Assembly (NCBI GenBank): GCA_963698015.1 | Contig: OY969109.1 | Coordinates: 1,612,001-1,676,000 of the forward strand | Reading direction: 5' to 3' | DNA length: 64,000 nt | Source of the DNA: VAXT01 sp963698015 | Lineage (GTDB): Bacteria; Actinomycetota; Thermoleophilia; Gaiellales; Gaiellaceae | Part shown: positions 51,733-60,651 of the stretch, one piece after another | How positions within the stretch are numbered: the first letter of the stretch is position 1 | Layout: the number at the start of each line of letters is the position of its first letter | Notes under the pieces: generated by a model | Told to the model about the DNA's origin: nothing | The model's database searches: none | Seen by the model: only the letters and a program-made list of their open reading frames with translations | Made by a program: the position numbers and the translations under genes

Positions 51733-53544
51733 GGGATCTCCCCGGTGATGCGCGTGCCGCCTCCACGCGGGCTCTCGATCCTCAGGCGCCCGCCCTGAGC
51801 CTCGACCCGGTCGGCCAGGCCGCGGAGGCCCGTGCCGCCGTCAGCAGCTGCGCCACCAATGCCGTTGTCCGCGATCTCGATCACGAGCGTCCCATTCTCG
51901 ACCGTGACGCGCAGCCAAGCTGACGAGGCTCGCGCATGCTTCGCGACGTTCGTCAGGGCTTCGGAGGCGACGAAGTATGCGGTCGCCTCGAGCTCGGGCT
52001 GAAGTCGATCGAGGTTCGCCTCCACGGTCACGGGCACGGGTGCCTTCCCGGCGAGGGCGTTGAGCGCGACCGTGAGCCCGCCCTGCGTGAGGATCCCCGG
52101 GTGGATGCCTCCGGCGAGCTGCCGGAGCTCCTCGACGGCGACCTGTACTTCCTCTGCTGCTGCGGCGAGCAGGCGCTCGACCTCGGGGTCGGCGCTTCGG
52201 TCCAGGTGCCGCTCCGCGCTCTTCAGCTCCAGGGCGAGCGCCACCAGCCGCTGCTGGGCGCCGTCGTGCAGGTCGCGCTCGATTCTGCGTCTCTGCTCGT
52301 CTCCGGCGGCGACGATCCGCGCGCGCGACTCCTTGACCTTCGCGAGCTGTGCCTGCACCTCGGCGTGGAGACGCGCGTTGTCGAGCGCGAGCGAGCCGCA
52401 GCTGCCGCGGCGTCGATCAGCTCCGGCTCGTCTCGCAGCGTGGGATCGTGCAGGAGCGCGGCGAGCGGCTCGCCGCCCTGGTCGAGCATCGTGACGGCAC
52501 GATCCGGCCCGTCTTCGGGAACCGTCACCGGACGGCCGTCGACGTCCGCGAACTCGCGGCGATCCGGTAGCCAGAAGACGACCTCGAGCGTGGGATCGTG
52601 CGAGCGTGTCGCCAAGCGCGTCCCGAATGCCGCTGGGAGGCGTGTGCTCGAGCTTCAGAACGAGGTCGCCGATGTCCGCCCGGGCGAGCCGCGAGCGGAT
52701 CAGCCCTGCGAAGAGCGCGATCGGGAGGGCGGTGAGCGCCGCGATCTGCCACCAGAAGAGATTGTGCGTGACGGAGCTCGGCGCCGGTGCTGCGAAGGTG
52801 AGAACGCCGTTGTACACCGACCAGAGAGCCGCGAAGGCTGCGGCGAGCAGGAGCGGTGCCAGGATCCGGCGAGCCCTTGGAGTAGCCAGCCACAGCTTGC
52901 GTGCGATGAGGCCGATGAAGATCGCCCCCAGGACTCCGTACGCGATGACGACATACGCGTCCAGCAACGAACTGGCGAGACCGGTCGGCGTGGATGCTGA
53001 GCAGGCTCTTACGCGGGGAGGGGGTTGAAGTAGCGGAGCCGCTGCTGCCCGTCGTGGACGAGGAGAATCGCGAGCGGAAACGCGAGGACCGTCCCGTAGG
53101 CGATCTTCAGAAAGAGTCGCTCGGCCCGGTCTGTGACTCGGCCTGACGGATACGCGAGCGCCGTATGAGCGACCAACACGTAGCAAAGCTCACCGAGGGC
53201 GAAGAAGACGGTGAAGGCGAGTGCCTCGTGGCTGTACCTGAGCTGCCGCGCCAGGAGCGCGAAGCACGTCGCGACCATGAGCGGCCCCAGCCTGTTGGCC
53301 GGTCGTCGTGACCAGGCGGCGACGCCGGCTGCGAGGAACGCCCATGCCGCTCCGACGCTCGCTGCCGCTTTGAGGGTCGTGGTGGCGGGCCCCAGGTTGT
53401 CGATCTGGAGTTGTAGGCCGCAACTCCGAGCGCGATGCCCGCGGCGACAACGAGAAGCCGGACGTAGGTACCACGGGAGAAATGGTCACACGCGCGGCGC
53501 GCCGAGACAACGGGGCTAGCCCTGAGACGGCGCGGGGTAGCCAC
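51720..53544 (-). pseudogene. NarL-partner histidine kinase broken by four frame changes
   Basis: The coding signal runs from 53544 to 51720 but moves between reading frames. It starts in one frame (YVRLLVVAAGIALGVAA), shifts near 53415 to a second (ATTTLKAAASVGAAW, then EALAFTVFFALGELCYVLV), shifts near 53015 in a C-rich run to a third (SLLDAYVVIAYGVLGAIF), shifts near 52600 to a segment DPTLEVVFWLPDRREFADVD, and returns near 52400. The final part, intact, has the H-box RDLHDGAQQRLVAL and ATP-lid NGIGG...GTGLRGL. Together these give a membrane sensor with GAF-like and HisKA_3 domains. Either a decaying gene or local sequence errors; the reading of frames is mine. Confidence 0.8.
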
Positions 53545-53769
53545 CGAATCAGCGGCGCAAATCCGGTCGCCGGCTCCGGGTGCGCGGCGCAGGAAGTTCG
53601 GGGCAGTAGTCGCTCCAGGTCCGGGTCTGCCCGCTTACGCCGAGAGCCCTCCGGACCTAGGCTCGAGGGAGAACCGAGCAGGCCCCCAAACCGCTCGGCA
53701 CCTCACCAGCCCGGAGCCCCTTCCAGGGGTCTCGAGAGTCGGCCATGCCCCGGCCTACTGGCCCTGGTC

Positions 53770-53808
53770 CGAGCACGGGGGCCTCGAAAGGAGGTGACCC
53801 CGTGCTCG
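53770..53808 (+). promoter_or_regulatory. Hairpin enclosing the ribosome site of the 28-residue peptide
   Basis: Arms CGAGCACGGGG (53770-53780) and CCCCGTGCTCG (53798-53808) are perfectly complementary. The 17-nt loop contains the ribosome binding site AAAGGAGGTGA, and the GTG start codon (53802) lies in the 3' arm. Folding would leave the ribosome site open but close the start codon, a layout suited to regulated translation. Confidence 0.6.
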
Positions 53809-53888
53809 CCAGGATCGTCATTTTTCTGGCCAACGTCGCCATCGCGGCCGTGATGGCCAACTACGGCGGCGGCAGCGGAGGCCCTTGA
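53802..53888 (+). CDS. 28-residue membrane peptide
   Basis: A tiny gene with a nearly ideal ribosome site (AAAGGAGGTGA, 7 bp spacing). The product starts LARIVIFLANVAIAAVMANY, a membrane helix, and ends in a glycine-rich tail GGGSGGP. A 12-bp hairpin follows 33 bp after the stop. The same ribosome-site style marks the exported-protein genes beyond the regulator. It may be a signalling or membrane-active peptide; no cleavage site or partner is visible. The bases 53545-53769 upstream hold no recognisable gene. Confidence 0.6.
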   Translation: MLARIVIFLANVAIAAVMANYGGGSGGP

Positions 53889-53921
53889 TCGGGACTCCGT
53901 GCATGCCACCCGGTCAGCTCG

Positions 53922-53948
53922 CGAAGAGCCCCGTGACGGGGCTCTTCG
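53922..53948. terminator. 12-bp hairpin between the peptide and regulator genes
   Basis: CGAAGAGCCCCG and CGGGGCTCTTCG pair perfectly around a TGA loop. It sits 33 bp after the peptide gene stop and 13 bp beyond the stop of the convergent regulator gene, so it can end both transcripts. No T-run follows on either side. Confidence 0.7.
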
Positions 53949-53961
53949 TGTAGCTGGAAAA

Positions 53962-56900
53962 TCATGCGACGGTCAACTCGCTCAACAGCGCTCGCGCGGC
54001 TTGTCCCGAAACGACGTCGCCCTTGCGCTCGAACAGCTTCACGGCCCGCCCCACCTCGTCCACCGCGTCGGCCGGTCGCCCGGAGATGCGTAGGACCTCC
54101 GCGACATCGAGCAGCACACGCCCGTGGTCGTGCAGTGCGTCAGTTGCGCCCGCGACGCGCGCTGCTTCCAGAGCGAGGGTCTCCGCCTCGAGGTGGGCGC
54201 CGTCGCGGACAAGGAGCTTCGACCGCACTCGCCGCCACGTGTACTGAGCGCTCACGTCGCCCACTGGGGCGCGCGTTTGTGCCAAGTCGAGCCAGCCGCC
54301 AGCCTCTTCATAGCGGCGCTGCACGTAGAGAGCGTCGCCGAGCTCAGCCGCAAGAGTCGAGAGCCCGGCCTGATCATGCGCTCGTTCGAAAGCGGCGCAG
54401 CAGTCCGTCAGCAGGCGCTCTGCGGCGACGGGCTCGCCAGCGAGCATCTCGATTCGACCCAGGATCCGTCCGCAGTTGTTCACGCGGGCACGGAGCTCTC
54501 CGATCTCCTCATACGTACGGTCGGCCTCGTCCACCCGGGCTCGAGCGTCGTCGAAGCGTCCGTCGAGCGCGTCGAGACCGCCCATGAACGCGAGGACGCT
54601 CGCTCTGCCTGCGCGGTCGGTTGCCTCGTCGAGCAACCCCTCGCACTTGACAAGCGCTTCCGCGACGGGCGTGGGACCGTAGAAGAGGGCGGCGGCCAAC
54701 TCGCCCAGGCAGCCGGAAGCCGACCAGCCTGAGCGCCGGTAGTGAACGAGCGCACGCTCCTCGGCTTCTTGCCAATCGGCGAGTCGCCCTTCTACTCCCC
54801 GCACGTACCCCACCTGACGCCAAGTGCGGCCCAGCGCTCGCTCGTCGCCTAGCTCCTCGAACAGCGGAATCGCCTTTGTCGCGAGTTCGAGCAGCTCTCC
54901 TGAGCCGCTCTTCGAATCGCTGAACAGGCGGAGGTGGGCAAGTTCGATCTCCGCTCGCTGACGCATCCGCTGGTCGTGGGTTGAGGCGGCAGCCTGGCTT
55001 GCTTCGACAAGTGCTTTCTCGCAGCCTTCGAAGTTACCGGCCTCCTTCAGGGCGACACCCAGCTCGCACAGAACTTCGAGCCGGTCCTGCCTTTCAGGCG
55101 GCAAGAGCCCGGCGGCCCGCCCGAGGAGGTTGATCGTCGCCGGCGTGTCGGCGCGCTTCCACGCGCGGATCCCGGCGGCGCCCAGGCGTTCTCCCGCCCG
55201 CTGCGCAAGGTTCGGCAACTCCGGGTCGCCGGGGCGGAGCTCCGCGCGATAGCTGTGCGCCTGCTCGAAGTGGTAGCCGACGAGCTCGTCGGGCTCGCTG
55301 CGCTGCTCGAGCGACGAGCCATGGCGCTCGTGGAGGTCGGCGCGACGCTCCTTCGTGATCCCGGCATACGCGACGTCTCTGATCAGGACGTGGTGGAAGC
55401 GGAACCCGTCCTCCTGCGACCGTGCGCGACGCCCGTGGATGAGCCCCTTGCGCTCGAGCGCCGCGAGGCGCGCATCGAGCGTCGCCAGCGTCTTGGGCGG
55501 CGAGAGGTGCAGGACCGCGGTCCGTGGGAAGTCCTTGCCGACGACGGCGGCTCGCTCGAGGACCGCGCGGTCCTCCGGCTCGAGGGAATCCAGGCGGCTG
55601 GCGAGGAGCGCCTCGATCGAGGGCGGGACGGATTCGTCCAGGATCTCGGGGGCGACGTCCTCGGTCACATAGGCGAGCAGTTGCTCGACGAAGAGTGCGT
55701 TCCCCTCGGCCACCTCGAGGATGCGGGCGTGTGTGCCCTCGGGGAGGTCGGCGTCCCGCGCCAGGTCGGCGAGCAGCGACTCGCTCTCGTCGCTCGAGAG
55801 CGGGTCGAGAGAGATCGTCTCGGTGGTCGACCGCAAGCCCGGGCGCTTCTCGAGGAGCTCCGGTCGCGCGATCAGAAGCACGAGCAACGGAGCCTCGGAG
55901 ACCCACGCGCCGAAATACTCGATCAGGTCGAGCAGCGTGGGCTCCGCCCAGTGAACGTCCTCGAGGACGACGACGAGCGGACGTTGCGCCGCGAGCGCCT
56001 CGAAGAACCGCCGCACCGCCCAGAACAGCTCACCTGTCGGCGCAGAGCCCTCGCTTCGGCCGGTGAGCTCCGCCATGCGCTCGGCGATGAGCGCCGCTTG
56101 CTCGTCGCCCTCGAGCAGGGCCGCGATCGTCGCCTGCGGGCGGGCCGGGGCTGCCTGGCGGACGATCTCGGCCAGGGGCAGATACGTCGCTCCTTCGCCG
56201 TACGAGACGCAGCGACCAACGAGGCACTGCGCCTCCGCTTCGACCGCTGAGACAAACTCGGAGACGAGCCGAGTCTTGCCGATTCCGGCTTCGCCCAGAA
56301 CGGCGACGACCCGGCTACGCCGCTGGTCGCGCATGGCCTGGAAGGCGATCCTCAGGGCAGCGAGCTCCGCCTGCCGGCCCACGAGCGGCACGCCGGCCGG
56401 GGCCTGAAGACGGCTGCCCTCGCCGACGGTCAGGAGGCGAAACGCATCGACGAATCCGAGCGCGCCGCCGGCCTCGACCTGCTCGACCGGCTCGGACCTC
56501 ACAGCGTCCCGGAGGAGCGCGTGGGTGACCTCGCCGAGCAGCGTCTCGCCCGGAAGCGCCGCCTGCTGGAGGCGCATGGCAACCGTGACCGCCGCCCCCG
56601 TCGCAAAAGGTTGGTCGGCAGCAGCATCGCCGGCGAGCACTTCGCCCGTGCTGATCCCGGTTCTGATCTGAAGCACGAGCCCGTGATCACGCTCGAGATC
56701 GGCATTGAGGACGAGCAGAGCCTCCCGCAGGTCGTCAGCAGCCCGCACGGCCCGAAGGGCGTCGTCCTCGTGCATCTGCGGCACGCCGAACACCGCCATA
56801 GCCGCGTCGCCGATGAACTTCTCGACCGTCCCGCCGTGCCGCTCGACGATCGTCCGGACGGTGTCGAAGTAGCGCCGCATGACGCTCCGCAGGACCTCCG

Positions 56901-57753
56901 GGTCGAGTGCGGCATGAAGGCTCGAGGAGTCGACGATGTCGGCGAAGAGCACGGTGACGGTCTTGCGCCGCTCCTCGCCTGACGGCGCGGCCGACACTGC
57001 CGCGGGCTCCGGTAGATCGAGCTCCCGGTCTTGGCGGAGGATCGACTGCTCCAGTTGCTGCAACTCGGGTGACGGCTCGATCCCGAGCTCGTCGACCAGC
57101 GCCTCGCGCGCCTGCCGGTAGGCCTCGAGCGCCTCGGCCTGCCTGCCCGAGCGGTAGAGCGCGAGCATCAGCTGGCCGCGGAGACGCTCGCGCAACGGGT
57201 TCTCGGCCACGAGCGTCTCCAGCTCTGCGACGAGCTGGGAATGGCGTCCCAGCTCGAGCTCCGCCTCGACGAGCTCCTCTCGCGCCGCCGTGCGGAGCTC
57301 TTCGAGGCGAGCAACCTCGACATGCGCGAACGGCTCGAACGCGAGATCCGCCAGCGGCGGCCCGCGCCACAGCGCCAGCGCTTCGTGCAGCAGGGAGGAG
57401 CGCCTTTCGGCGTCGCCGCCTTCGGCCGCCTGCGCGAAGAGCCGCTCGAATTGGTGCAAGTCGATGCAGGCTGGATCGACGTCGAGCATGTAGCCCGGCT
57501 CGCGAGTCTGGACGGTCTCGCGCCCGAGGGTCTTGCGCAGGTCGGACACGAGGTTCTGAAGCGAGCCGAGCGCCGCCTTCGGAGGCTTCCCGGCCCACAG
57601 CTCCTCCACGAGGCGGTCCGTGGAGACGACCTCACCGGCATTGAGCAACAGCAAAGCCAGGAGGGAGCGCTGCTTCCGCCTGCTCAACTCGAGTGCGTGT
57701 CCCTCCACCAGAACCTCGAACGGCCCCAGGACGCGGAACTCGACGTCTTTCAC
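53962..57753 (-). CDS. SARP-type regulator with cyclase, AAA and TPR domains
   Basis: This 1263-residue protein begins with a winged-helix DNA-binding domain (FRVLGPFEVLVEG, then LGSLQNLVSDLRKTLG) and a BTAD domain (to about 250), the AfsR/SARP layout. A class III nucleotide cyclase domain follows (about 265-440) with metal residues in VLFADIVDSSSL and FIGDAAMAVFG. Next is an AAA ATPase with VLGEAGIGKTRL, LVVVLEDVHWAEP and a STAND-like arrangement, and the last 400 residues are TPR-like helices. It probably activates the neighbouring secreted-protein genes when a ligand or ATP state is right. GTG start. Confidence 0.9.
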   Translation of the reverse strand: MKDVEFRVLGPFEVLVEGHALELSRRKQRSLLALLLLNAGEVVSTDRLVEELWAGKPPKAALGSLQNLVSDLRKTLGRETVQTREPGYMLDVDPACIDLHQFERLFAQAAEGGDAERRSSLLHEALALWRGPPLADLAFEPFAHVEVARLEELRTAAREELVEAELELGRHSQLVAELETLVAENPLRERLRGQLMLALYRSGRQAEALEAYRQAREALVDELGIEPSPELQQLEQSILRQDRELDLPEPAAVSAAPSGEERRKTVTVLFADIVDSSSLHAALDPEVLRSVMRRYFDTVRTIVERHGGTVEKFIGDAAMAVFGVPQMHEDDALRAVRAADDLREALLVLNADLERDHGLVLQIRTGISTGEVLAGDAAADQPFATGAAVTVAMRLQQAALPGETLLGEVTHALLRDAVRSEPVEQVEAGGALGFVDAFRLLTVGEGSRLQAPAGVPLVGRQAELAALRIAFQAMRDQRRSRVVAVLGEAGIGKTRLVSEFVSAVEAEAQCLVGRCVSYGEGATYLPLAEIVRQAAPARPQATIAALLEGDEQAALIAERMAELTGRSEGSAPTGELFWAVRRFFEALAAQRPLVVVLEDVHWAEPTLLDLIEYFGAWVSEAPLLVLLIARPELLEKRPGLRSTTETISLDPLSSDESESLLADLARDADLPEGTHARILEVAEGNALFVEQLLAYVTEDVAPEILDESVPPSIEALLASRLDSLEPEDRAVLERAAVVGKDFPRTAVLHLSPPKTLATLDARLAALERKGLIHGRRARSQEDGFRFHHVLIRDVAYAGITKERRADLHERHGSSLEQRSEPDELVGYHFEQAHSYRAELRPGDPELPNLAQRAGERLGAAGIRAWKRADTPATINLLGRAAGLLPPERQDRLEVLCELGVALKEAGNFEGCEKALVEASQAAASTHDQRMRQRAEIELAHLRLFSDSKSGSGELLELATKAIPLFEELGDERALGRTWRQVGYVRGVEGRLADWQEAEERALVHYRRSGWSASGCLGELAAALFYGPTPVAEALVKCEGLLDEATDRAGRASVLAFMGGLDALDGRFDDARARVDEADRTYEEIGELRARVNNCGRILGRIEMLAGEPVAAERLLTDCCAAFERAHDQAGLSTLAAELGDALYVQRRYEEAGGWLDLAQTRAPVGDVSAQYTWRRVRSKLLVRDGAHLEAETLALEAARVAGATDALHDHGRVLLDVAEVLRISGRPADAVDEVGRAVKLFERKGDVVSGQAARALLSELTVA

Positions 57754-57799
57754 CGAGGCGGTTCTACCACTGTCAAAGGTCGATTCCTAGGTTGCGCGC

Positions 57800-57842
57800 G
57801 TGAGCCGCGTGTGAGCGCCGCGTGAGCGAGACGTCGCACCTT
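57800..57842 (+). promoter_or_regulatory. SARP-type operator and promoter, copy 1
   Basis: Three heptamers GTGAGCC, GTGAGCG and GTGAGCG start at 57800, 57811 and 57822, an exact 11-bp period. The third ends at 57828; 8 bp later is CACCTT (57837-57842), a -10-like hexamer. SARP proteins bind direct heptamer repeats one helical turn apart, ending 8 bp before the -10. The site lies between the regulator start (57753) and the Vps62-like gene (57873). Confidence 0.75.
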
Positions 57843-57872
57843 GAGCCGACATTCCCCGACAGGAGGTGACGC

Positions 57873-58859
57873 ATGTCCACCTACGCAGTGCGAGGAGCGG
57901 TTTCCCTGGCCGCAGCGCTCCTCGTCGCACTCGGCGCCGCAAACGTCGCCAGTGCGCATTCAGACCATCGGTTGCTGGACAAGTACCAGCCCGTGACGCA
58001 CTTCGATCCGGTCGAGCGCTTCGAGCCCACCAACGTGCGCTCGTTCGTCCGCGATTCGGATCTCGAGCAGCTCAATGGCTCGACCTGGGTGCTGGTCGAC
58101 CCGGATCCGCGTCTCCGGGACCTTCCGGGGCCGGGAACGGGTGTCTGGCGGCTCAACCAGGACTCGTGCTCGCCGTTCCTCGCACTGGGCGGGCTCGAGT
58201 GCTACGACGCAGCCGAGGAGGCCGGCCACCACCGCAGCGTCGTCTATGCACGCGTCGCACGGCCGGAGGGAGCGATCGTGCTCCAGTACTGGTACTTCTA
58301 CTACGACGACGTCTACTCGTACACCCACCCGCCGTCGGACTTTCTCTGGCAGGCGCACGAGGGTGACTGGGAGGTCGTCAACGTCGTCCTGTCCGACGAC
58401 GAGGAGCCGCTTTACGTCGGCTACAGCCAGCACTGCCTCGGCCAGCAGCGCTCCTGGAGCGTGACCCCCCGGCTCCGTAACCATCCGATCGTCTACGTCG
58501 CCGCCGGATCGCACGCGAACTACTTCTCCGTCGGCACGCATGCGATCAACATCGCCTGCATCCCTCCCCAGGCCCTCGCGCTTCTTCGTGCACTGGGCCT
58601 CCCGCCGCCGGTCGACTACACCGGTGAGGGAGACGTCGCCGGGCCGCCAGCGGCCGGTGGCATCCACACGAAGGTTCACGTCGTTCGCGACGACCACCCT
58701 GCGTGGATCGCGTTCCCGGGCTTCTGGGGCGAGCTGCAGTACTTCCACGCCCCTGCTCCGATCGGCACCGTCCCCTTCGGGACGTCGCCGAACGGGCCCG
58801 CGTACCACTCCGTCTGGAACGACCCGCTCGGCACGATCGCGGGCTGGCCGTCCGGATAG
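57873..58859 (+). CDS. Secreted Vps62/DUF946-like protein
   Basis: A 328-residue protein with a signal peptide (AVSLAAALLVALGAANVASA, cleavage near residue 28). The core shows VLQYWYFYYDD, the motif HEGDWEVVNVVL, VGYSQHCLG and PIVYVAAGSHANYF, which resemble the plant/fungal Vps62 (DUF946) family; HEGDWE is also reminiscent of the heptad of necrosis-inducing NLP proteins. The ribosome site AGGAGGTGA lies 3 bases before the ATG. It follows SARP operator 1. Function unknown; a surface or lipid-binding role is a guess. Confidence 0.75.
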   Translation: MSTYAVRGAVSLAAALLVALGAANVASAHSDHRLLDKYQPVTHFDPVERFEPTNVRSFVRDSDLEQLNGSTWVLVDPDPRLRDLPGPGTGVWRLNQDSCSPFLALGGLECYDAAEEAGHHRSVVYARVARPEGAIVLQYWYFYYDDVYSYTHPPSDFLWQAHEGDWEVVNVVLSDDEEPLYVGYSQHCLGQQRSWSVTPRLRNHPIVYVAAGSHANYFSVGTHAINIACIPPQALALLRALGLPPPVDYTGEGDVAGPPAAGGIHTKVHVVRDDHPAWIAFPGFWGELQYFHAPAPIGTVPFGTSPNGPAYHSVWNDPLGTIAGWPSG

Positions 58860-58874
58860 CGAGCTCTCGACAAG

Positions 58875-58909
58875 CGCCAGCCGGGCCTCACCGCGAGGCC
58901 CGGCTGGCG
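58875..58909 (+). terminator. 15-bp hairpin after the Vps62-like gene
   Basis: CGCCAGCCGGGCCTC and GAGGCCCGGCTGGCG are perfectly complementary around ACCGC, 16 bp after the stop at 58859. It separates the Vps62-like gene from the second operator, giving the following genes their own promoter. There is no T-run after it. Confidence 0.8.
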
Positions 58910-58935
58910 ACCTTCGCGTACCGCCTTTGCCGCAT

Positions 58936-58978
58936 GTGAGCGCCGCGTGAGTGGCGCGTGAGCGGCGCCGCCCATCCT
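58936..58978 (+). promoter_or_regulatory. SARP-type operator and promoter, copy 2
   Basis: Heptamers GTGAGCG, GTGAGTG and GTGAGCG start at 58936, 58947 and 58958, again with an 11-bp period. The third ends at 58964; exactly 8 bp later is CATCCT (58973-58978). Predicted transcription would begin about 7 bp on, at or next to the ATG at 58986. The heptamer, period and distance match operator 1. Confidence 0.75.
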
Positions 58979-58985
58979 CGTTCCC

Positions 58986-59171
58986 ATGAACGAACCGAGG
59001 CGAACGGATCTCATCACGGAGGCGGAGCGCTACCTCGCTGCTGTCGCCGTCTTTCGGGCCGAAGGCTGCGAGCCGCACTGGCGGCTCGAGCCGGGCGTCC
59101 GGGCGCGGGGCAGGAGTGCTGGCCGCTCGGCCCTGCGAGGGCCGCTCGATCGGCAAACCAACAGGAGGTGA
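58986..59171 (+). CDS. 61-residue protein, possibly leaderless
   Basis: A small gene whose ATG falls at the start point predicted from operator 2, with no ribosome site before it, suggesting a leaderless mRNA. The first 36 residues form an amphipathic helix (ITEAERYLAAVAVFRAEGCE) followed by HWRLEP; the last 25 residues are Arg/Gly-rich and look less conserved. It ends 3 bp before the next start. I know no function. It could also be a leader region for the RTX gene. Confidence 0.45.
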   Translation: MNEPRRTDLITEAERYLAAVAVFRAEGCEPHWRLEPGVRARGRSAGRSALRGPLDRQTNRR

Positions 59172-59174
59172 TTC

Positions 59175-60134
59175 ATGTCCGGAACGACCAACAAGCGATC
59201 TGCCACCGCCTCGATCCTCGTTGTCGTGGTGCTGGCAGTTGCGGCGCTGACGGCCTCGGGCGCCGGCGCCTCCGCGAGTCAGGTGCCGAAGTGCCTCGAG
59301 GAGACGCCGACCCAGGTCGGCACACCCGGCGACGACTTCCTCGTCGGGACGAGTGACGACGACGTGATCGTCGGTCTCACGGGCAACGACGTGATCATCG
59401 GCCTTGCCGGCGAGGACCTGATCTGCGGCGGCGAGGGCAACGACGACGTCGACGGCGGCCCCGACGAGGACCTGCTCTCCGGTGACGCAGGCGACGACAA
59501 GCTCGACGGCGCGGAAGACGACCACGATATCGCAGTCTTCTTCGACGCACCGGCACCGGTTCAGGCGAGTCTGATCACGGGCGTCGCCACGGGAGACGGC
59601 ACCGACACCTTGGCCAATATCGAGGGTCTCGCCGGTTCCCAGTTCGACGACACCCTCGAGGGAAACGAGCTCAGCAACGTGTTCGTCGGCTTCGAAGGCA
59701 GTGACCGGTCGACGGGCGGTGGCGGAGACGACTACTTCAACGGTGACGACGGGGACGACGCCTTCGACGGAGGCTCGGGCAATGACCTCGTGTATTTCGA
59801 CTTCTCGCCTGGTCCCGTGACCGTCGACCTCGCGGCGGGAACGTCCGTCGGGTACGGCACCGACACGTTCGCGAGCATCGAGGACGTGTTCGGATCCAAG
59901 TTCAGCGACCGGCTCATCGGAGACGGCGGTTCGAACTGGATGAACGGGTACAAGGGCGCCGATCTGATCTCGGGCGGCGGCGGGCCCGACGTGATCCTCG
60001 GTGACCGAGGCAACGACGTTCTGCTGGGGGGCCCAGGCGCCGACCGTCTGAACGGCGGCCCCGGAAAGGATCGCCTGAACGGCGGCCCAGGACGGGATCG
60101 CTGCGTCGGCGAGAAGAAGCAGCGCTGTCCATGA
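59175..60134 (+). CDS. Secreted RTX-type calcium-binding repeat protein
   Basis: A 319-residue protein with a signal peptide (ILVVVVLAVAALTASGAGASA, residues 14-34) and about a dozen glycine/aspartate nonapeptide-like repeats such as GTPGDDFLVG, GGEGNDDVDGG, GGSGNDLVYF and GGPGADRLNGG. Such repeats bind calcium and fold as a beta-roll once outside the cell. There is no toxin or enzyme domain. The ending is basic with one Cys pair. Strong AGGAGGTGA ribosome site. It probably lies in one transcript with the small upstream and Ig-like downstream genes. Confidence 0.85.
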   Translation: MSGTTNKRSATASILVVVVLAVAALTASGAGASASQVPKCLEETPTQVGTPGDDFLVGTSDDDVIVGLTGNDVIIGLAGEDLICGGEGNDDVDGGPDEDLLSGDAGDDKLDGAEDDHDIAVFFDAPAPVQASLITGVATGDGTDTLANIEGLAGSQFDDTLEGNELSNVFVGFEGSDRSTGGGGDDYFNGDDGDDAFDGGSGNDLVYFDFSPGPVTVDLAAGTSVGYGTDTFASIEDVFGSKFSDRLIGDGGSNWMNGYKGADLISGGGGPDVILGDRGNDVLLGGPGADRLNGGPGKDRLNGGPGRDRCVGEKKQRCP

Positions 60135-60180
60135 CACGCCCTACAGAAACCAAGACCGTCTCGAGGAAAGGAGGTGAATC

Positions 60181-60624
60181 ATGAACGAGAAGTTCCCCAA
60201 CAGAATCGGCACGAGGCTGGCGGTATCGGTAGCGATCGTCACCGCCGGCCTGGCCGCCTCCGCAACTCCCGGAGCGGGCGCGCCCGGTCGGCAGGACCGA
60301 GCCGACGAATACCCGTTGGCGGTGGTCGCCGTACAGACCGACCCCAAGCGCCCGAAGGCAGGCAAGCCCTTCACCGCGATGATCGGGATCGTCAACCAGG
60401 ACACCCAGGAAGTCGTGCAGTCCGGCGACGTGGCGTGTCCCGCTCAGATCGGCCACCACGGAATCCGGAGGGTCGACAAGGGCTTCGTCACCGGCACCGG
60501 GATCGCCATGTGCACGTGGGCAATTCCGGCCAAGGCTGGGGGCAAGCACCTCGTCGCCAAGGTCGAGGTCTACTCCGACGAAGGGACCGTCAGGTCCCGC
60601 TTCCTGCGAGTGGTCCGGCGCTAG
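60181..60624 (+). CDS. Secreted Ig/CARDB-like protein
   Basis: A 147-residue exported protein: signal peptide (VSVAIVTAGLAASATPGAGA, to about residue 34), then a single beta-sandwich-like domain with PKAGKPFTAMIGIVNQDTQ, CPAQIGHHG, CTWAIPAKAGGKHLVAK and RSRFLRVVRR. Two cysteines could form a disulfide. The AAAGGAGGTGA ribosome site is near-ideal. It lies 46 bp after the RTX gene and ends before a strong hairpin, the likely end of the operon. Confidence 0.7.
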   Translation: MNEKFPNRIGTRLAVSVAIVTAGLAASATPGAGAPGRQDRADEYPLAVVAVQTDPKRPKAGKPFTAMIGIVNQDTQEVVQSGDVACPAQIGHHGIRRVDKGFVTGTGIAMCTWAIPAKAGGKHLVAKVEVYSDEGTVRSRFLRVVRR

Positions 60625-60651
60625 TGATGGCCGCTGCCGCAAGCAACCCCT

